In this document: positions 43,060-51,162 of the stretch, one piece after another
Numbering within the stretch: the stretch's first letter is position 1
Layout of the letters: each line of letters opens with the position of its first letter
Source of the DNA: Bin95 sp965220855
Lineage (GTDB): Bacteria > Pseudomonadota > Alphaproteobacteria > Bin95
Reading direction: 5' to 3'
DNA length: 64,000 nucleotides
Assembly (NCBI GenBank): GCA_965220855.1
Contig: CBDCQY010000001.1
Span: 620,001-684,000, forward strand
Made by a program: the position numbers and the translations under genes
The notes under the pieces: model-generated
What the model was told of the DNA's origin: nothing
The model's input: only the letters and a program-made list of their open reading frames with translations
The model's database searches: none

Positions 43060-43620
43060 ATGGCGTTGACCGCCCTTCAGCTCGCCAGCCAGGCGCTGGT
43101 GCGGCTCGGGGCCTCGCCGATCGCCGCCTTCGACGAGGCGACGCTCGAGGCCCGGACCGCCGCCGCGCTCTATCCCACGCTCCGCGACGCGCTGCTCGCC
43201 GGCCACGCCTGGCGCTTCGCGACGGCCACCGCCAGCCTGCGGGCGACCGGCGAGACCCCGCCCGACGGCTTCGCGCGGACCTTCGCCCTGCCGGCGGACT
43301 TCCTGAACGCGCTCGCGCTCAACGACGGGCGCGGCGGCGACTGGCGAATCGCCGGCGACCGCCTCCACGCCGAGGCCGGCGAAGCGCGCCTCAGCTATCT
43401 CTTCCGCCCCGCCGAGGCGGCCTTTCCGCCCTGGTTCGACGATGCGCTGGCGGCCGCGCTCGCCGCCGCCTTCTGCCTGCCGGTGACCGAGAACGGCGCG
43501 CGCGCCGAGACGCTGGCGCGCCTGGCCGAGGCGGCGCTGCGGCGCGCCCGGCGGGCCGACGCGCTGCAGGGACCGGCCCCGGCGCTCGAAGGCTTCCCGC
43601 TGGTGGAGGCGCGCCGATGA
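43060..43620 (+). CDS. Tail tubular protein A-like (gatekeeper)
   Basis: This 186-residue protein resembles T7 gp11-type tail tubular protein A, the ring below the portal. The N terminus ALQLASQALVRLGASPIAAFDE is characteristic, followed by LYPTLRDALLAGHAWRFA and FALPADFLNAL. Length matches gp11 (196). It ends in an ATGA overlap with the tail tubular protein B gene, as expected for partners made in fixed ratio. Confidence 0.87.
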   Translation: MALTALQLASQALVRLGASPIAAFDEATLEARTAAALYPTLRDALLAGHAWRFATATASLRATGETPPDGFARTFALPADFLNALALNDGRGGDWRIAGDRLHAEAGEARLSYLFRPAEAAFPPWFDDALAAALAAAFCLPVTENGARAETLARLAEAALRRARRADALQGPAPALEGFPLVEARR

Positions 43621-45491
43621 CGCGCCTCAACATGCTGCGCACCGATTTCTCCGCCGGCGAGCTCGACCCCGGCCTCGCCGGGCGGACCGACCTCGCCGCC
43701 CATCGCCAGGGCGCGCGCCGGCTGCGCAATGTCATCGTGCAGGCGACCGGCGGTGTCTCGCGCCGGCCGGGGCTGCGGCTGGTCGCGACCGCGCCCGGCC
43801 CCGGCCGGCTGGCGGCTTTCGAGCTGGGCGGCGGCGAGGCCTGCCTGCTGCTGTTCGCCGACCGGGCGCTACGGGTCTATCGCGACGGCACGCAAGTGGC
43901 GCTGCTGGCCGCGCCCTGGCGCGCGGACGAGCTCGCGCAGCTCTCCTGGACGCAGAGCGCCGAGGCCATGCTGATCGCCCATCCCGACCATGCGCCCCGC
44001 CGCCTCGCCCGCCTCGCGGAGGGCGCGTGGTCGCTCGGCGAGTGGAGCTGGAGCGAGAAGGCGGGCCGGCTCGGCCAGCCCTATTACCGCTACGCGCCCG
44101 CCTCGGTCACGCTTACCCCGTCGGGCGTCTCGGGCCGGATTACGCTCACCGCCTCGGCGGATGTCTTCGAGGCCGCCCACAAGGGGCTGCGCTTTCGCAT
44201 CGGCAAGGGCGAGGTCTCGATCCTCGCCGTCGCCTCGGCCAGGGCCGCGACGGCGGAAGTGACGGCCGCGCTCGATGCGGCCCAGGCCACCGCCGACTGG
44301 CGCGAGCCGGCCTTCTCGGCGCTGCGCGGCTGGCCGGTCTCGCTCACCTTCCATCAGAACCGCCTGGCGATCGGCGGGGCGCGCAGCCTGCCGGACCGGC
44401 TCTGGCTCTCGCGCTCGGGCGACCATTTCGACTTCGACCCCGGCTCCGGGCTGGACGATGAGGGCATCGAGTTCCCGCTGCTCTCCGACCGGGCGAACGC
44501 CGTGCGCGCGCTGGTGTCGGGACGCCGGCTGCAGGTGTTCGCCTCCGGGTCGGAATGGACCGTCTCCGGCGACCCGCTGACGCCGGCCTCGATCCAGCTC
44601 GGCCGGCAGACGCGCATCGGCTCGCCCGGCGACCGCGCCGTGGCGCCGCTGGATGTCGAAGGCGCGACGCTCTTTCTGGCGCGGAGCGGGCGGGAGCTGC
44701 GCGAGTTCCCGTTCGCGGACGCCGAACTGGCCTGGCGGGCGGCCGATCTGGCCTTGCTCTCCCGGCATCTGTTCGTCGCGCCCGTGGAAATGGCCTGGGA
44801 CGGCGCGGGACGGCGCCTGCTGGTCGCGATGGGCGACGGGTCGATGGCTGCGCTGACGGTGGAGCGCGCCGAGCAGATCCACGCCTGGACGCGCTTCGAG
44901 ACCGCCGGGGCCTTCCGCTCGGTCGCGGCGGTCGGCGACGCCGTGCATGTGCTGGTGGAGCGCGACGGGCGCTTCCTGCTGGAGGTGTTCGACGAGACGC
45001 TGGCCATGGACGGCGCGGTCGCCGCCGCCGCGCCGCTGCCGACGCGCTCCTGGGGCGGCCTCGGCCATCTGGAGGGCCGGCGGGTCGTGGCGATCGCCGA
45101 TGGCGCCATCCTGGAGGACCTCGCCGTCTCGGGCGGGCGCATCGCCCTGCCGGCTCCGGCGCGCCAGGTCGCCGTCGGCCTCGCCTTCGCCCATATCGTC
45201 GAGCCGCCGGCCCCGGACGCGCCGCTGCCAGAGGGCGCGCTCCAGGGCGTGGCGCATCGCGCGGTCCGGGTGACGCTCAGGCTCGACCGCGCGGAGACGC
45301 TCCGCTGCGACACGGGCTTCGGGCTGCGCCGCGTGCCGCTCGGCCCGGCGCCCTTCACCGGCGACGTCTCGCTCGGGGCCGGCGGCTGGCGGCGCGACGG
45401 CGCGCGGCCGCTCTGGCGCATCGAGGACGCCCGCCCGCTGCCCTTCCATCTGCTTTCCGCTGCAACCGAACTCAAGGTGACCGACATATGA
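43617..45491 (+). CDS. Tail tubular protein B-like (nozzle/stabilisation) protein
   Basis: This 624-residue protein takes the place of T7 gp12, the tail nozzle. The N terminus NMLRTDFSAGELDPGLAGRTDL is typical for podovirus tail/stabilisation proteins, with RNVIVQATGGVSRRPGLRL next. A later FHQNRLAIGG and WLSRSGDHFDFDPG segment is also conserved among such proteins. It is shorter than gp12 (about 794). It overlaps its neighbours by ATGA on both sides. No tail fibre or spike gene follows, an unusual gap for a phage tail module. Confidence 0.85.
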   Translation: MTRLNMLRTDFSAGELDPGLAGRTDLAAHRQGARRLRNVIVQATGGVSRRPGLRLVATAPGPGRLAAFELGGGEACLLLFADRALRVYRDGTQVALLAAPWRADELAQLSWTQSAEAMLIAHPDHAPRRLARLAEGAWSLGEWSWSEKAGRLGQPYYRYAPASVTLTPSGVSGRITLTASADVFEAAHKGLRFRIGKGEVSILAVASARAATAEVTAALDAAQATADWREPAFSALRGWPVSLTFHQNRLAIGGARSLPDRLWLSRSGDHFDFDPGSGLDDEGIEFPLLSDRANAVRALVSGRRLQVFASGSEWTVSGDPLTPASIQLGRQTRIGSPGDRAVAPLDVEGATLFLARSGRELREFPFADAELAWRAADLALLSRHLFVAPVEMAWDGAGRRLLVAMGDGSMAALTVERAEQIHAWTRFETAGAFRSVAAVGDAVHVLVERDGRFLLEVFDETLAMDGAVAAAAPLPTRSWGGLGHLEGRRVVAIADGAILEDLAVSGGRIALPAPARQVAVGLAFAHIVEPPAPDAPLPEGALQGVAHRAVRVTLRLDRAETLRCDTGFGLRRVPLGPAPFTGDVSLGAGGWRRDGARPLWRIEDARPLPFHLLSAATELKVTDI

Positions 45492-45889
45492 GCGCCCTGC
45501 TTCCCGTGGCGATGGCGGCCGGCAACGCCGCCCTGACCCAGCTTTCCACCGCCCGCGCCGCCTCCCGCCGCCGGAGCGCCTCCAGGGCCGAGGCGGCCAG
45601 GCTGAGCGCGCAGGCGGCCGAGCAGGACCGGCTGCGCCGCCAGCGTCTCCGCGAGGCGGTGGCCCGCGCCCGGGCGCGCTTCGGCGCGGCCGGCCTGCGG
45701 GCGACCGACGGCTCGGCCGCCGCGCATCTGGGCGGGCTGGCGGCCGAGAGCGAGCGCGCCGGCGCCCATGCGCTGGCGGCGGTCCGCAGCCGGCTCAAGG
45801 CGCTCCGCCGCGACGGCCGCCACGCCGACCGCCTCGCCCTGCTGCAGGGCGCGCGGCGGCTGCTGGCGGCCGGCGGCGCGCGGCGCTGA
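45488..45889 (+). CDS. Internal virion/DNA-ejection-like protein
   Basis: This 133-residue Ala/Arg-rich protein opens with a hydrophobic stretch (LLPVAMAAGNAALTQL), then a long helical region AEAARLSAQAAEQDRLRRQ, then FGAAGLRATDGSAAAHLGG. This layout resembles small internal virion proteins of T7-like phages (gp14 type), which leave the capsid at ejection and help form the channel. Length is shorter than gp14 (196). The call rests on composition, layout and position after the tail tubular gene. Confidence 0.6.
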   Translation: MSALLPVAMAAGNAALTQLSTARAASRRRSASRAEAARLSAQAAEQDRLRRQRLREAVARARARFGAAGLRATDGSAAAHLGGLAAESERAGAHALAAVRSRLKALRRDGRHADRLALLQGARRLLAAGGARR

Positions 45890-45899
45890 GCCCTCGCCG

Positions 45900-46079
45900 G
45901 TGGACGGCATCGCGCTCCGCGCCTTCGCCGATTTCGGCCCGCTCGCCCTCGGCTGGGCGCTCGCGGTCTGGCTGTTGCAGCGCGATGCGCGCGGCCGCCA
46001 GCAGGTGCTGGACGTGATCGTCGCCAACACGCGCGCGCTCGCCGTGCTGGCCGAGAAGATCGATGCGCTGCGGCGCTGA
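45900..46079 (+). CDS. Small phage-operon protein with one membrane helix
   Basis: This is a 59-residue frame starting at GTG 45900 with one hydrophobic helix (GPLALGWALAVWLLQR) and a C-terminal amphipathic helix (VLDVIVANTRALAVLAEKI). It fills the gap between the internal virion gene and the next gene. It could be a small holin-like or spanin-like membrane protein, but its size and sequence do not settle this. Confidence 0.5.
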   Translation: MDGIALRAFADFGPLALGWALAVWLLQRDARGRQQVLDVIVANTRALAVLAEKIDALRR

Positions 46080-46106
46080 CCCCAATCCCTCCTGGAGTTT
46101 CCCCCC

Positions 46107-46388
46107 ATGGACGACCCCCGCCCCGAACTGGCGGCAGAGCTGACCGAACGCCTGGCCCCGGTGGCCGCCCGCATCGCGCGGCGCTACCGGGAGGACCATG
46201 CCGAGGGCGAGCAGGCCCCGCCGGACAACGACCGCGACCGCACCGCCTTTCATGGCGCCGGGCGCGCCGCGCTCGCGCATCTGCGCCAGCTGCTCGCCAT
46301 TCTCGACTGGGCCGCCGGCCAGGATGTCGAGCCGGACGAGCCTGCGTCCGGCGAACCGCGCGGCCTGGAGGCGCTGGCGCACGCATGA
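46107..46388 (+). CDS. Small protein coupled to terminase; candidate small subunit
   Basis: This 93-residue charged, helical protein lies directly upstream of the terminase large subunit with an ATGA overlap, where a small terminase subunit (TerS) is often found. Two helices (ELTERLAPVAARIARRY and GRAALAHLRQLLAILDW) flank an acidic, disordered loop. No helix-turn-helix is clear, so TerS identity is only a positional guess. A GGAG site lies before the start. Confidence 0.55.
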   Translation: MDDPRPELAAELTERLAPVAARIARRYREDHAEGEQAPPDNDRDRTAFHGAGRAALAHLRQLLAILDWAAGQDVEPDEPASGEPRGLEALAHA

Positions 46389-47845
46389 GCACGGGCTTCG
46401 CGGCCTTTCTGGACGCCTGGAACCGCTCCCGCCGCCTCGCCACGCCGGCGCTTCACGAGCGCATCGCGCGCTGGTTCGACACCCGGCTCGCCGAGCGCGA
46501 GCGCCGGCTGCTGCTGATGGCCTTCCGGGGCGCGGGCAAATCCACCCTGCTGGGGCTGCTGGCGGCCTGGATGCTCTGGCGCGCGCCCGATCTGCGCATC
46601 CTGGTGCTGGCGGCGGAGGGCGCGCTCGCGGCCAAGACGGTGCGCACCGTGCGCCGGGTGCTGGAGCGCCATCCGGCCACGGGGCGGCTCCGCCCCGCGC
46701 GCGCCGAGGAGTGGGCCGCCGACCGGCTGACGGTGCCGCGCCGCATCGTCTCGCGCGATCCCTCGCTGCTGGCGCGGGGGGTGGCCGCCAATGTCACCGG
46801 CGCGCATGCCGATGTGGTGATCTGCGACGATGTGGAGGTGCCGAACACCGCCGCCACGCCCGCCCGGCGCGCCGAGCTGCGGGCCAGGCTCGCCGAGATC
46901 GACTATGTGCTCTCGCCGGGCGGCCTGCAGATCTATTGCGGCACGCCGCACAGCTACTATTCGATCTATGCCGGGGAGGCGCGGCCGGAGGCGGGCGAGA
47001 CCGCGCCCTTCCTGGAAGGCTTTGCGCGCCTGGCGCTGCCGCTCGCGCCCGGCGTCTGGCCGGAGCGCTTCACGGAGGAAGAGATCGCGCTCATCCGCCG
47101 GCGCTCCGGCCCGGCCCGCTTCGCCAGCCAGATGCTGCTCCGCCCGACCAGCCCGGCCGAGGGCCGGCTGGATGCGGCCAGGCTCGCCCGTTATGGCGGC
47201 GAGCTCGACTATCGCGAGGTGGGCGGCCGGCCGGCGCTCCGGCTCGAAGGCCAGCCGCTGGTCTCGGCCTCCGCCTGGTGGGACCCCGCCTATGGCGCGG
47301 CCGGACGGGGCGACGCCAGCGTGCTGGCGGCCGTGTTCACCGACGCGGGCGGGCGACGCCGGCTGCACCGCGTCGCCTATCTGCTGCACGACCCGGAGGC
47401 CGCAGCCGACCCCGCGACGCAGCTCTGCGAGGCGGTGGCGCGCGAGGCGGCCCGGCTCTGCCTGCCCTCGATCGCCGTCGAGACCAATGGCGTCGGGCGC
47501 TTCCTGCCGGGCCTGCTGCGCCGGGCGCTCGACCGGGCCGGCCACGGCGCGGCGGTGGTGGAGCGCGCCAGCCGGCGGCCCAAGGACGAGCGCATCCTGG
47601 AAGCCTTCGACGCGCCGCTCGCCGCCGGGCTGCTGAGCGCGCATGAGAGCGTGTTCGAGACGCCCTTCCTGCGCGAGCTGCGCGAATGGCGGCCGGGCGG
47701 CGGCGGCCCGGATGACGGGCTGGACGCGGCCGCCGGCGCGCTGCTGGCGGAGCCGGTGCGCCTCGGCGCGCGCGCGCCGGCGGCGCGGCGCGACTGGCGC
47801 CCCGGCTCAGGCGCGCATCGCGCGCGGACCGGCTTCCGCGTCTGA
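46385..47845 (+). CDS. Terminase large subunit (T7-like packaging motor)
   Basis: This 486-residue motor packages DNA into the procapsid. The ATPase half has the Walker A FRGAGKST at 47-54, typical of T7-like terminases, and Walker B VVICDD at 144-149. The RuvC-like nuclease half keeps its acidic triad: D300 in WWDPAYG, E-containing SIAVETNGVGRF, and D443/D444/D447 in PDDGLDA. All key residues are present, so it looks active. It lies near the end of the cluster rather than before the portal, an order also seen in T7, where gene 19 is late. Confidence 0.93.
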   Translation: MSTGFAAFLDAWNRSRRLATPALHERIARWFDTRLAERERRLLLMAFRGAGKSTLLGLLAAWMLWRAPDLRILVLAAEGALAAKTVRTVRRVLERHPATGRLRPARAEEWAADRLTVPRRIVSRDPSLLARGVAANVTGAHADVVICDDVEVPNTAATPARRAELRARLAEIDYVLSPGGLQIYCGTPHSYYSIYAGEARPEAGETAPFLEGFARLALPLAPGVWPERFTEEEIALIRRRSGPARFASQMLLRPTSPAEGRLDAARLARYGGELDYREVGGRPALRLEGQPLVSASAWWDPAYGAAGRGDASVLAAVFTDAGGRRRLHRVAYLLHDPEAAADPATQLCEAVAREAARLCLPSIAVETNGVGRFLPGLLRRALDRAGHGAAVVERASRRPKDERILEAFDAPLAAGLLSAHESVFETPFLRELREWRPGGGGPDDGLDAAAGALLAEPVRLGARAPAARRDWRPGSGAHRARTGFRV

Positions 47846-47896
47846 ACCGCGCCGCCGCAATCCCCTCTTCCCCCGAAATCCCGACAAGGAGACGCC

Positions 47897-48463
47897 ATGC
47901 TCCCCGCCCTTCTGGCCCAGATCGGGCTGCCGCTGCTCGCCCGCCTCGCCGGGGCCGGCCTCAAGGCCATCGACACGCCGGCGGCGAAGGCGGCCGCCGA
48001 GGCGCTCGGCGAGGTCGAGCGCGCGCTGGACCGGGGCGAGGTCGCGCCCGAGGCGCTGGCCGAAGCCAACCGGCATATCGAGGCGCTGGCGGCGGCGCGC
48101 TCGGCGGAGGCGCGCACCGCCTGGCGCGAGGTCAACGCCTCGATGCGCGCCGAGGCGGGGGCCGAGGACGCCTATGTGCGCCGCTGGCGGCCGACCTTCG
48201 GCTATATGGTGGCGCTCACCTGGGGCCTGCAGATGGGCGCGGTCGCCTGGTCGGTGCTGGCCACGCCGGCCGACGCGCCGGCGATCCTGGCGGCCGCGGC
48301 CTCGCTCAGCGCCATGTGGGGCGTGGCGCTGGCCGTGCTCGGCGTCGCGGTGCATGAGCGCTCGCGCGACAAGGCCGCCGCCGCCGGCAGCCCGCGCCCG
48401 GGCTTCGCCGACCTCCTCGATACGCTGCTGCAACGCCGGCAGGCGGCCCCCGGCGGCTCCTGA
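47897..48463 (+). CDS. Three-TM holin
   Basis: This 188-residue protein fits the three-helix holin family that is also found in gene transfer agents. The N terminus is helical and alanine-rich; RRWRPTFGYMVALTWGLQMG starts the first membrane segment, followed by two more (AILAAAASLSAMWG and ALAVLGVAVHE). Holins open the inner membrane to release particles. It is the last gene of the cluster. A recognisable endolysin is absent, so lysis would depend on a host enzyme or on the papain-like protein at the operon start. Confidence 0.82.
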   Translation: MLPALLAQIGLPLLARLAGAGLKAIDTPAAKAAAEALGEVERALDRGEVAPEALAEANRHIEALAAARSAEARTAWREVNASMRAEAGAEDAYVRRWRPTFGYMVALTWGLQMGAVAWSVLATPADAPAILAAAASLSAMWGVALAVLGVAVHERSRDKAAAAGSPRPGFADLLDTLLQRRQAAPGGS

Positions 48464-48563
48464 CCCCTACCGGAGGGCCGGCTTCCACACCATCGGGGCG
48501 TAGATGAGCACCAGGGCGGCGAAGGCCGGCCATCTCTCCGGCGCTTGCCCGTATCCCGCTCTT

Positions 48564-49988
48564 TCAGAGCGCCGGCAGTTCGCGGATCGCCTCGGGGATG
48601 CTGCGTTTCAGATAGCGCCCGTCGTCGGGCGCGCCCAGGAAGACGCCGTCCTCCACCATCACCTTGCCGCGCAGCAGGGTCGTCGCCGGCCAGCCGGTGA
48701 TGGCGTGGCCCTCCCAGGGGCTGTAGTCGGCCTCATGAAGGTCTGCCGCGCGCACCCGGCCGCGCACCTCGGGGTCGAGGATGCAGATATCCGCGTCGGA
48801 GCCGGGGGCGAGCGCGCCCTTTTGCGGCCAGAGGCCCATGATCCGGGCGGCGTTGCTCGACACCAGATCGACATAGCGCTCCAGACTGTAGCCGCGCCGG
48901 GTGACCATCTCGTCATACATGACGCCGAGGCGCGGCTCGACGCCGGCGTTGCCGCCGGTGGTGTCGTCGATGCGCCGCCCGACGGTCTTGACCTTGAGCG
49001 TGCAGCAGATCTCGTCCGTCGCCACGCAATTGATCGAGCCGTCGAGCGTTCCGGTCCAGAGCGCCGCCTGGTCCTCGGCGGATTTGAGCGAGGGGTAGGT
49101 GTGGTAGATCTGGCCGTTGGGGCGCTTGTAGTCCTCCGACGTGTAGAGCATGTACTGGTGCAGCGTCTCGCCATAGACCGGCAGGCCGCGGGCGCGCGCC
49201 TCGCGGATCGCCTGCACGCCGGTCGCCGCGCTCACATGCATCATGTAGAGCGGCGTGCGCTCGGCCTCCGCCAGGCGCAGCACCCGGCGGAAGGAGAGGT
49301 CCTCGGAGAGCGCATTGTGCACCTCCGCCATGTTCTCGAAGCCGACCCGGCCCTCGCGGATCAGCGTCTCATACATGTGCATGACGATATCGTTGTCCTC
49401 GGCGTGGATGACGCCGAGGCCGCCGGCGCGGGAAATGGCCTTGAACACCTCCCAGATATCGCCGAAATGCACCATGCGCCCCCGCCGGGAGGGGGTGATG
49501 TCGGTGGTGAAGATCTTGACCGTCGGATAGCCGTCGGCGATGACATCCTCGAGCTCGGCCACCGTCTCGGGCGGAATGTCGCCCAGCAGCATCACATGAT
49601 AGGCGTAGTCGGTGTAGCAGGCCCCGGCCCATTCGGCGTCGCGCCGGGCGATCACCTCGCGGAGCGGCAGCGGCTCGCTGCGGGCGGCGAAGTCGATCAG
49701 CGTCGTGGTGCCGCCATGCAGCGCGGCGCGGCTGACCACCGCCGGCGGGTCGGTCTTCATGGCGCTGCCGTCCGGCAGCGGCAGATGCCAGAGGCAGTGC
49801 ACATGGGGGTCGATGCCGCCCGGCATGACGATGCGCCCGGTGGCGTCGATGACCCGCCGGGCCATGTCGTCCGGAATCGCGCCCAGCTCAGCGACGGCCG
49901 CGATGCGCTCGCCGGCGATGGCGACATCGTGCGCGCCCGCGCCCTGCGGCGTCACCACGCGGTCGCTGCGGACGATCAGGTCGAACAT
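48564..49988 (-). CDS. Dihydropyrimidinase/hydantoinase-type amidohydrolase
   Basis: This 474-residue cyclic amidase opens dihydropyrimidine, hydantoin or allantoin-like rings at a two-metal site. Metal ligands are H62/H64 (IDPHVHC), the carboxylated lysine K158 (YPTVKIF), a histidine in VIHAED, one in LYMMHVSA, and the Asp in CVATDEICC. The start at 49988 follows AGGAGG; reading on upstream enters the GTPase gene. Its start overlaps the end of the COG0523 GTPase gene by 13 bases, a hint of metal supply to this enzyme. Confidence 0.92.
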   Translation of the reverse strand: MFDLIVRSDRVVTPQGAGAHDVAIAGERIAAVAELGAIPDDMARRVIDATGRIVMPGGIDPHVHCLWHLPLPDGSAMKTDPPAVVSRAALHGGTTTLIDFAARSEPLPLREVIARRDAEWAGACYTDYAYHVMLLGDIPPETVAELEDVIADGYPTVKIFTTDITPSRRGRMVHFGDIWEVFKAISRAGGLGVIHAEDNDIVMHMYETLIREGRVGFENMAEVHNALSEDLSFRRVLRLAEAERTPLYMMHVSAATGVQAIREARARGLPVYGETLHQYMLYTSEDYKRPNGQIYHTYPSLKSAEDQAALWTGTLDGSINCVATDEICCTLKVKTVGRRIDDTTGGNAGVEPRLGVMYDEMVTRRGYSLERYVDLVSSNAARIMGLWPQKGALAPGSDADICILDPEVRGRVRAADLHEADYSPWEGHAITGWPATTLLRGKVMVEDGVFLGAPDDGRYLKRSIPEAIRELPAL

Positions 49989-50893
49989 CGCTCCACCTCC
50001 TCGATCAGCGCCTCCAGCAGCGCCGCCGCCCAATCCTGCCGGATGCCGCGCCCGATGACGACCAGGCGCGAGCTGCGGTCCGGCCCCGGCCAGCGCGCGA
50101 GCGTTTCCAGCGGATGGAAGAGATGCTGCACGCCATGCACGACCGCCGGGCGGTCGGGGTCCTCGGCCAGCCGCACCAGGCCCTTGAGGCGCAACAGGTC
50201 CGGCCCGGCGGCGTCGGCCAGCGTCTCCAGAAAGAGGGTGAGCGCGACGGCCGGCACGGGCGCCGTCCGCCGGAGCGTGAAGGTCGAGATGCCGGCGCTG
50301 TGGTCGTGGCTCGACGGCGCCTCCAGCCGGGGCGCCATGGCGAGCAGCGCGTCGGGCGGGACGGCCCCGAAGCGCGCCTCGCGGATCTCCGCGCCGGGGT
50401 TCAGGCGGCGCAGCCGGGCCTCGACCGGGCCGGCGGGCGCAAGGTCGGTCTTGGTGACGATCAGCAGGTCGGCGAGCGCGGCCTGCTTGGCGGCTTCGGG
50501 ATAGCGTTCGAGCGCCTCCAGCCCGTTGACCGCGTCCACCACCGTCGCCAGCCCGCCCGCATCCAGGCCGGGCGAGGCGATCAGGGTTTGCAGGATGGGG
50601 GCGGGATCGGCGAGGCCGCTCGTTTCCAGCCAGATGCGCCCAGTGGGCCGCCGGGCCTGCAGGCGCGCCGCGGCCGCCATGATGTCGCCGCGCGCCGCGC
50701 AGCAGAGGCAGCCCGCGCCGAGCTCGACCAGCTCCTCCTCGCCCGCCTCCAGCAGGTCGTGGTCGATGCCGATATCGCCGAACTCGTTGACGATCACGCC
50801 GTCGCCGGCGAGCGCCCGGTGGGCCAGCAGCCCCTTGAGCAGCGTGGTCTTGCCGCTGCCGAGAAAGCCGGTGATGGCGATGACGCGGCTCAT
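49976..50893 (-). CDS. COG0523 (CobW-family) GTPase, metal chaperone
   Basis: This 305-residue G3E GTPase has Walker A GFLGSGKTT (9-17), the switch region NEFGDIGID, the metal-binding motif CLCC (62-65), Walker B LETSGLADP and the NKxD-type TKTD. A SHDHS segment adds possible metal ligands. Members insert or deliver Zn, Co or other metals to client enzymes. It lies between two metal-dependent amidohydrolases in one operon and overlaps both neighbours, so one or both may be clients. No Zur-like site is visible here. Confidence 0.9.
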   Translation of the reverse strand: MSRVIAITGFLGSGKTTLLKGLLAHRALAGDGVIVNEFGDIGIDHDLLEAGEEELVELGAGCLCCAARGDIMAAAARLQARRPTGRIWLETSGLADPAPILQTLIASPGLDAGGLATVVDAVNGLEALERYPEAAKQAALADLLIVTKTDLAPAGPVEARLRRLNPGAEIREARFGAVPPDALLAMAPRLEAPSSHDHSAGISTFTLRRTAPVPAVALTLFLETLADAAGPDLLRLKGLVRLAEDPDRPAVVHGVQHLFHPLETLARWPGPDRSSRLVVIGRGIRQDWAAALLEALIEEVERCST

Positions 50894-51159
50894 GGCGCGG
50901 CCTCTCCGGCGGGCGGGCGGCGCGCGAACAGCACCCGGCTGGCGGCGCGCTCCGGGGCCAGCAGCTGGCGCAGATGGCGGAGCGCGCCCGAGACCGAGGG
51001 ATGCAGCCGGCTCCGCCCGTCCGGCCCGGTCACCCGCCAGGCCGGCCCGAGCGGCGTCTCCTCGCGCCCGGCGGTCGCGCCGCCGGCCTCCACCCCCCAA
51101 AGCGCCAGCGCGCCCTCGACCAGCAGCGCGTCGCGCGCCGCTTGCTCATCGAGCGCCAT
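50890..51159 (-). CDS. Small hypothetical protein between amidohydrolase and GTPase genes
   Basis: This 89-residue protein is coupled to the GTPase gene by an ATGA overlap and starts three bases after the deacylase stop. It has a helical N terminus (DEQAARDALLVEGALALWGV), a short beta section with PAWRVTGPDGRSRLHPS and a basic C terminus. I know no family. Position suggests a role with the GTPase or amidohydrolase. Confidence 0.6.
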   Translation of the reverse strand: MALDEQAARDALLVEGALALWGVEAGGATAGREETPLGPAWRVTGPDGRSRLHPSVSGALRHLRQLLAPERAASRVLFARRPPAGEAAP

Positions 51160-51162
51160 GGC

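Noticed and set aside
37265..48563. Attachment-site direct repeats or a tRNA at the cassette ends
   Set aside because: I compared the sequence at both ends by eye and saw no shared repeat or tRNA; a computed search is needed to be sure.
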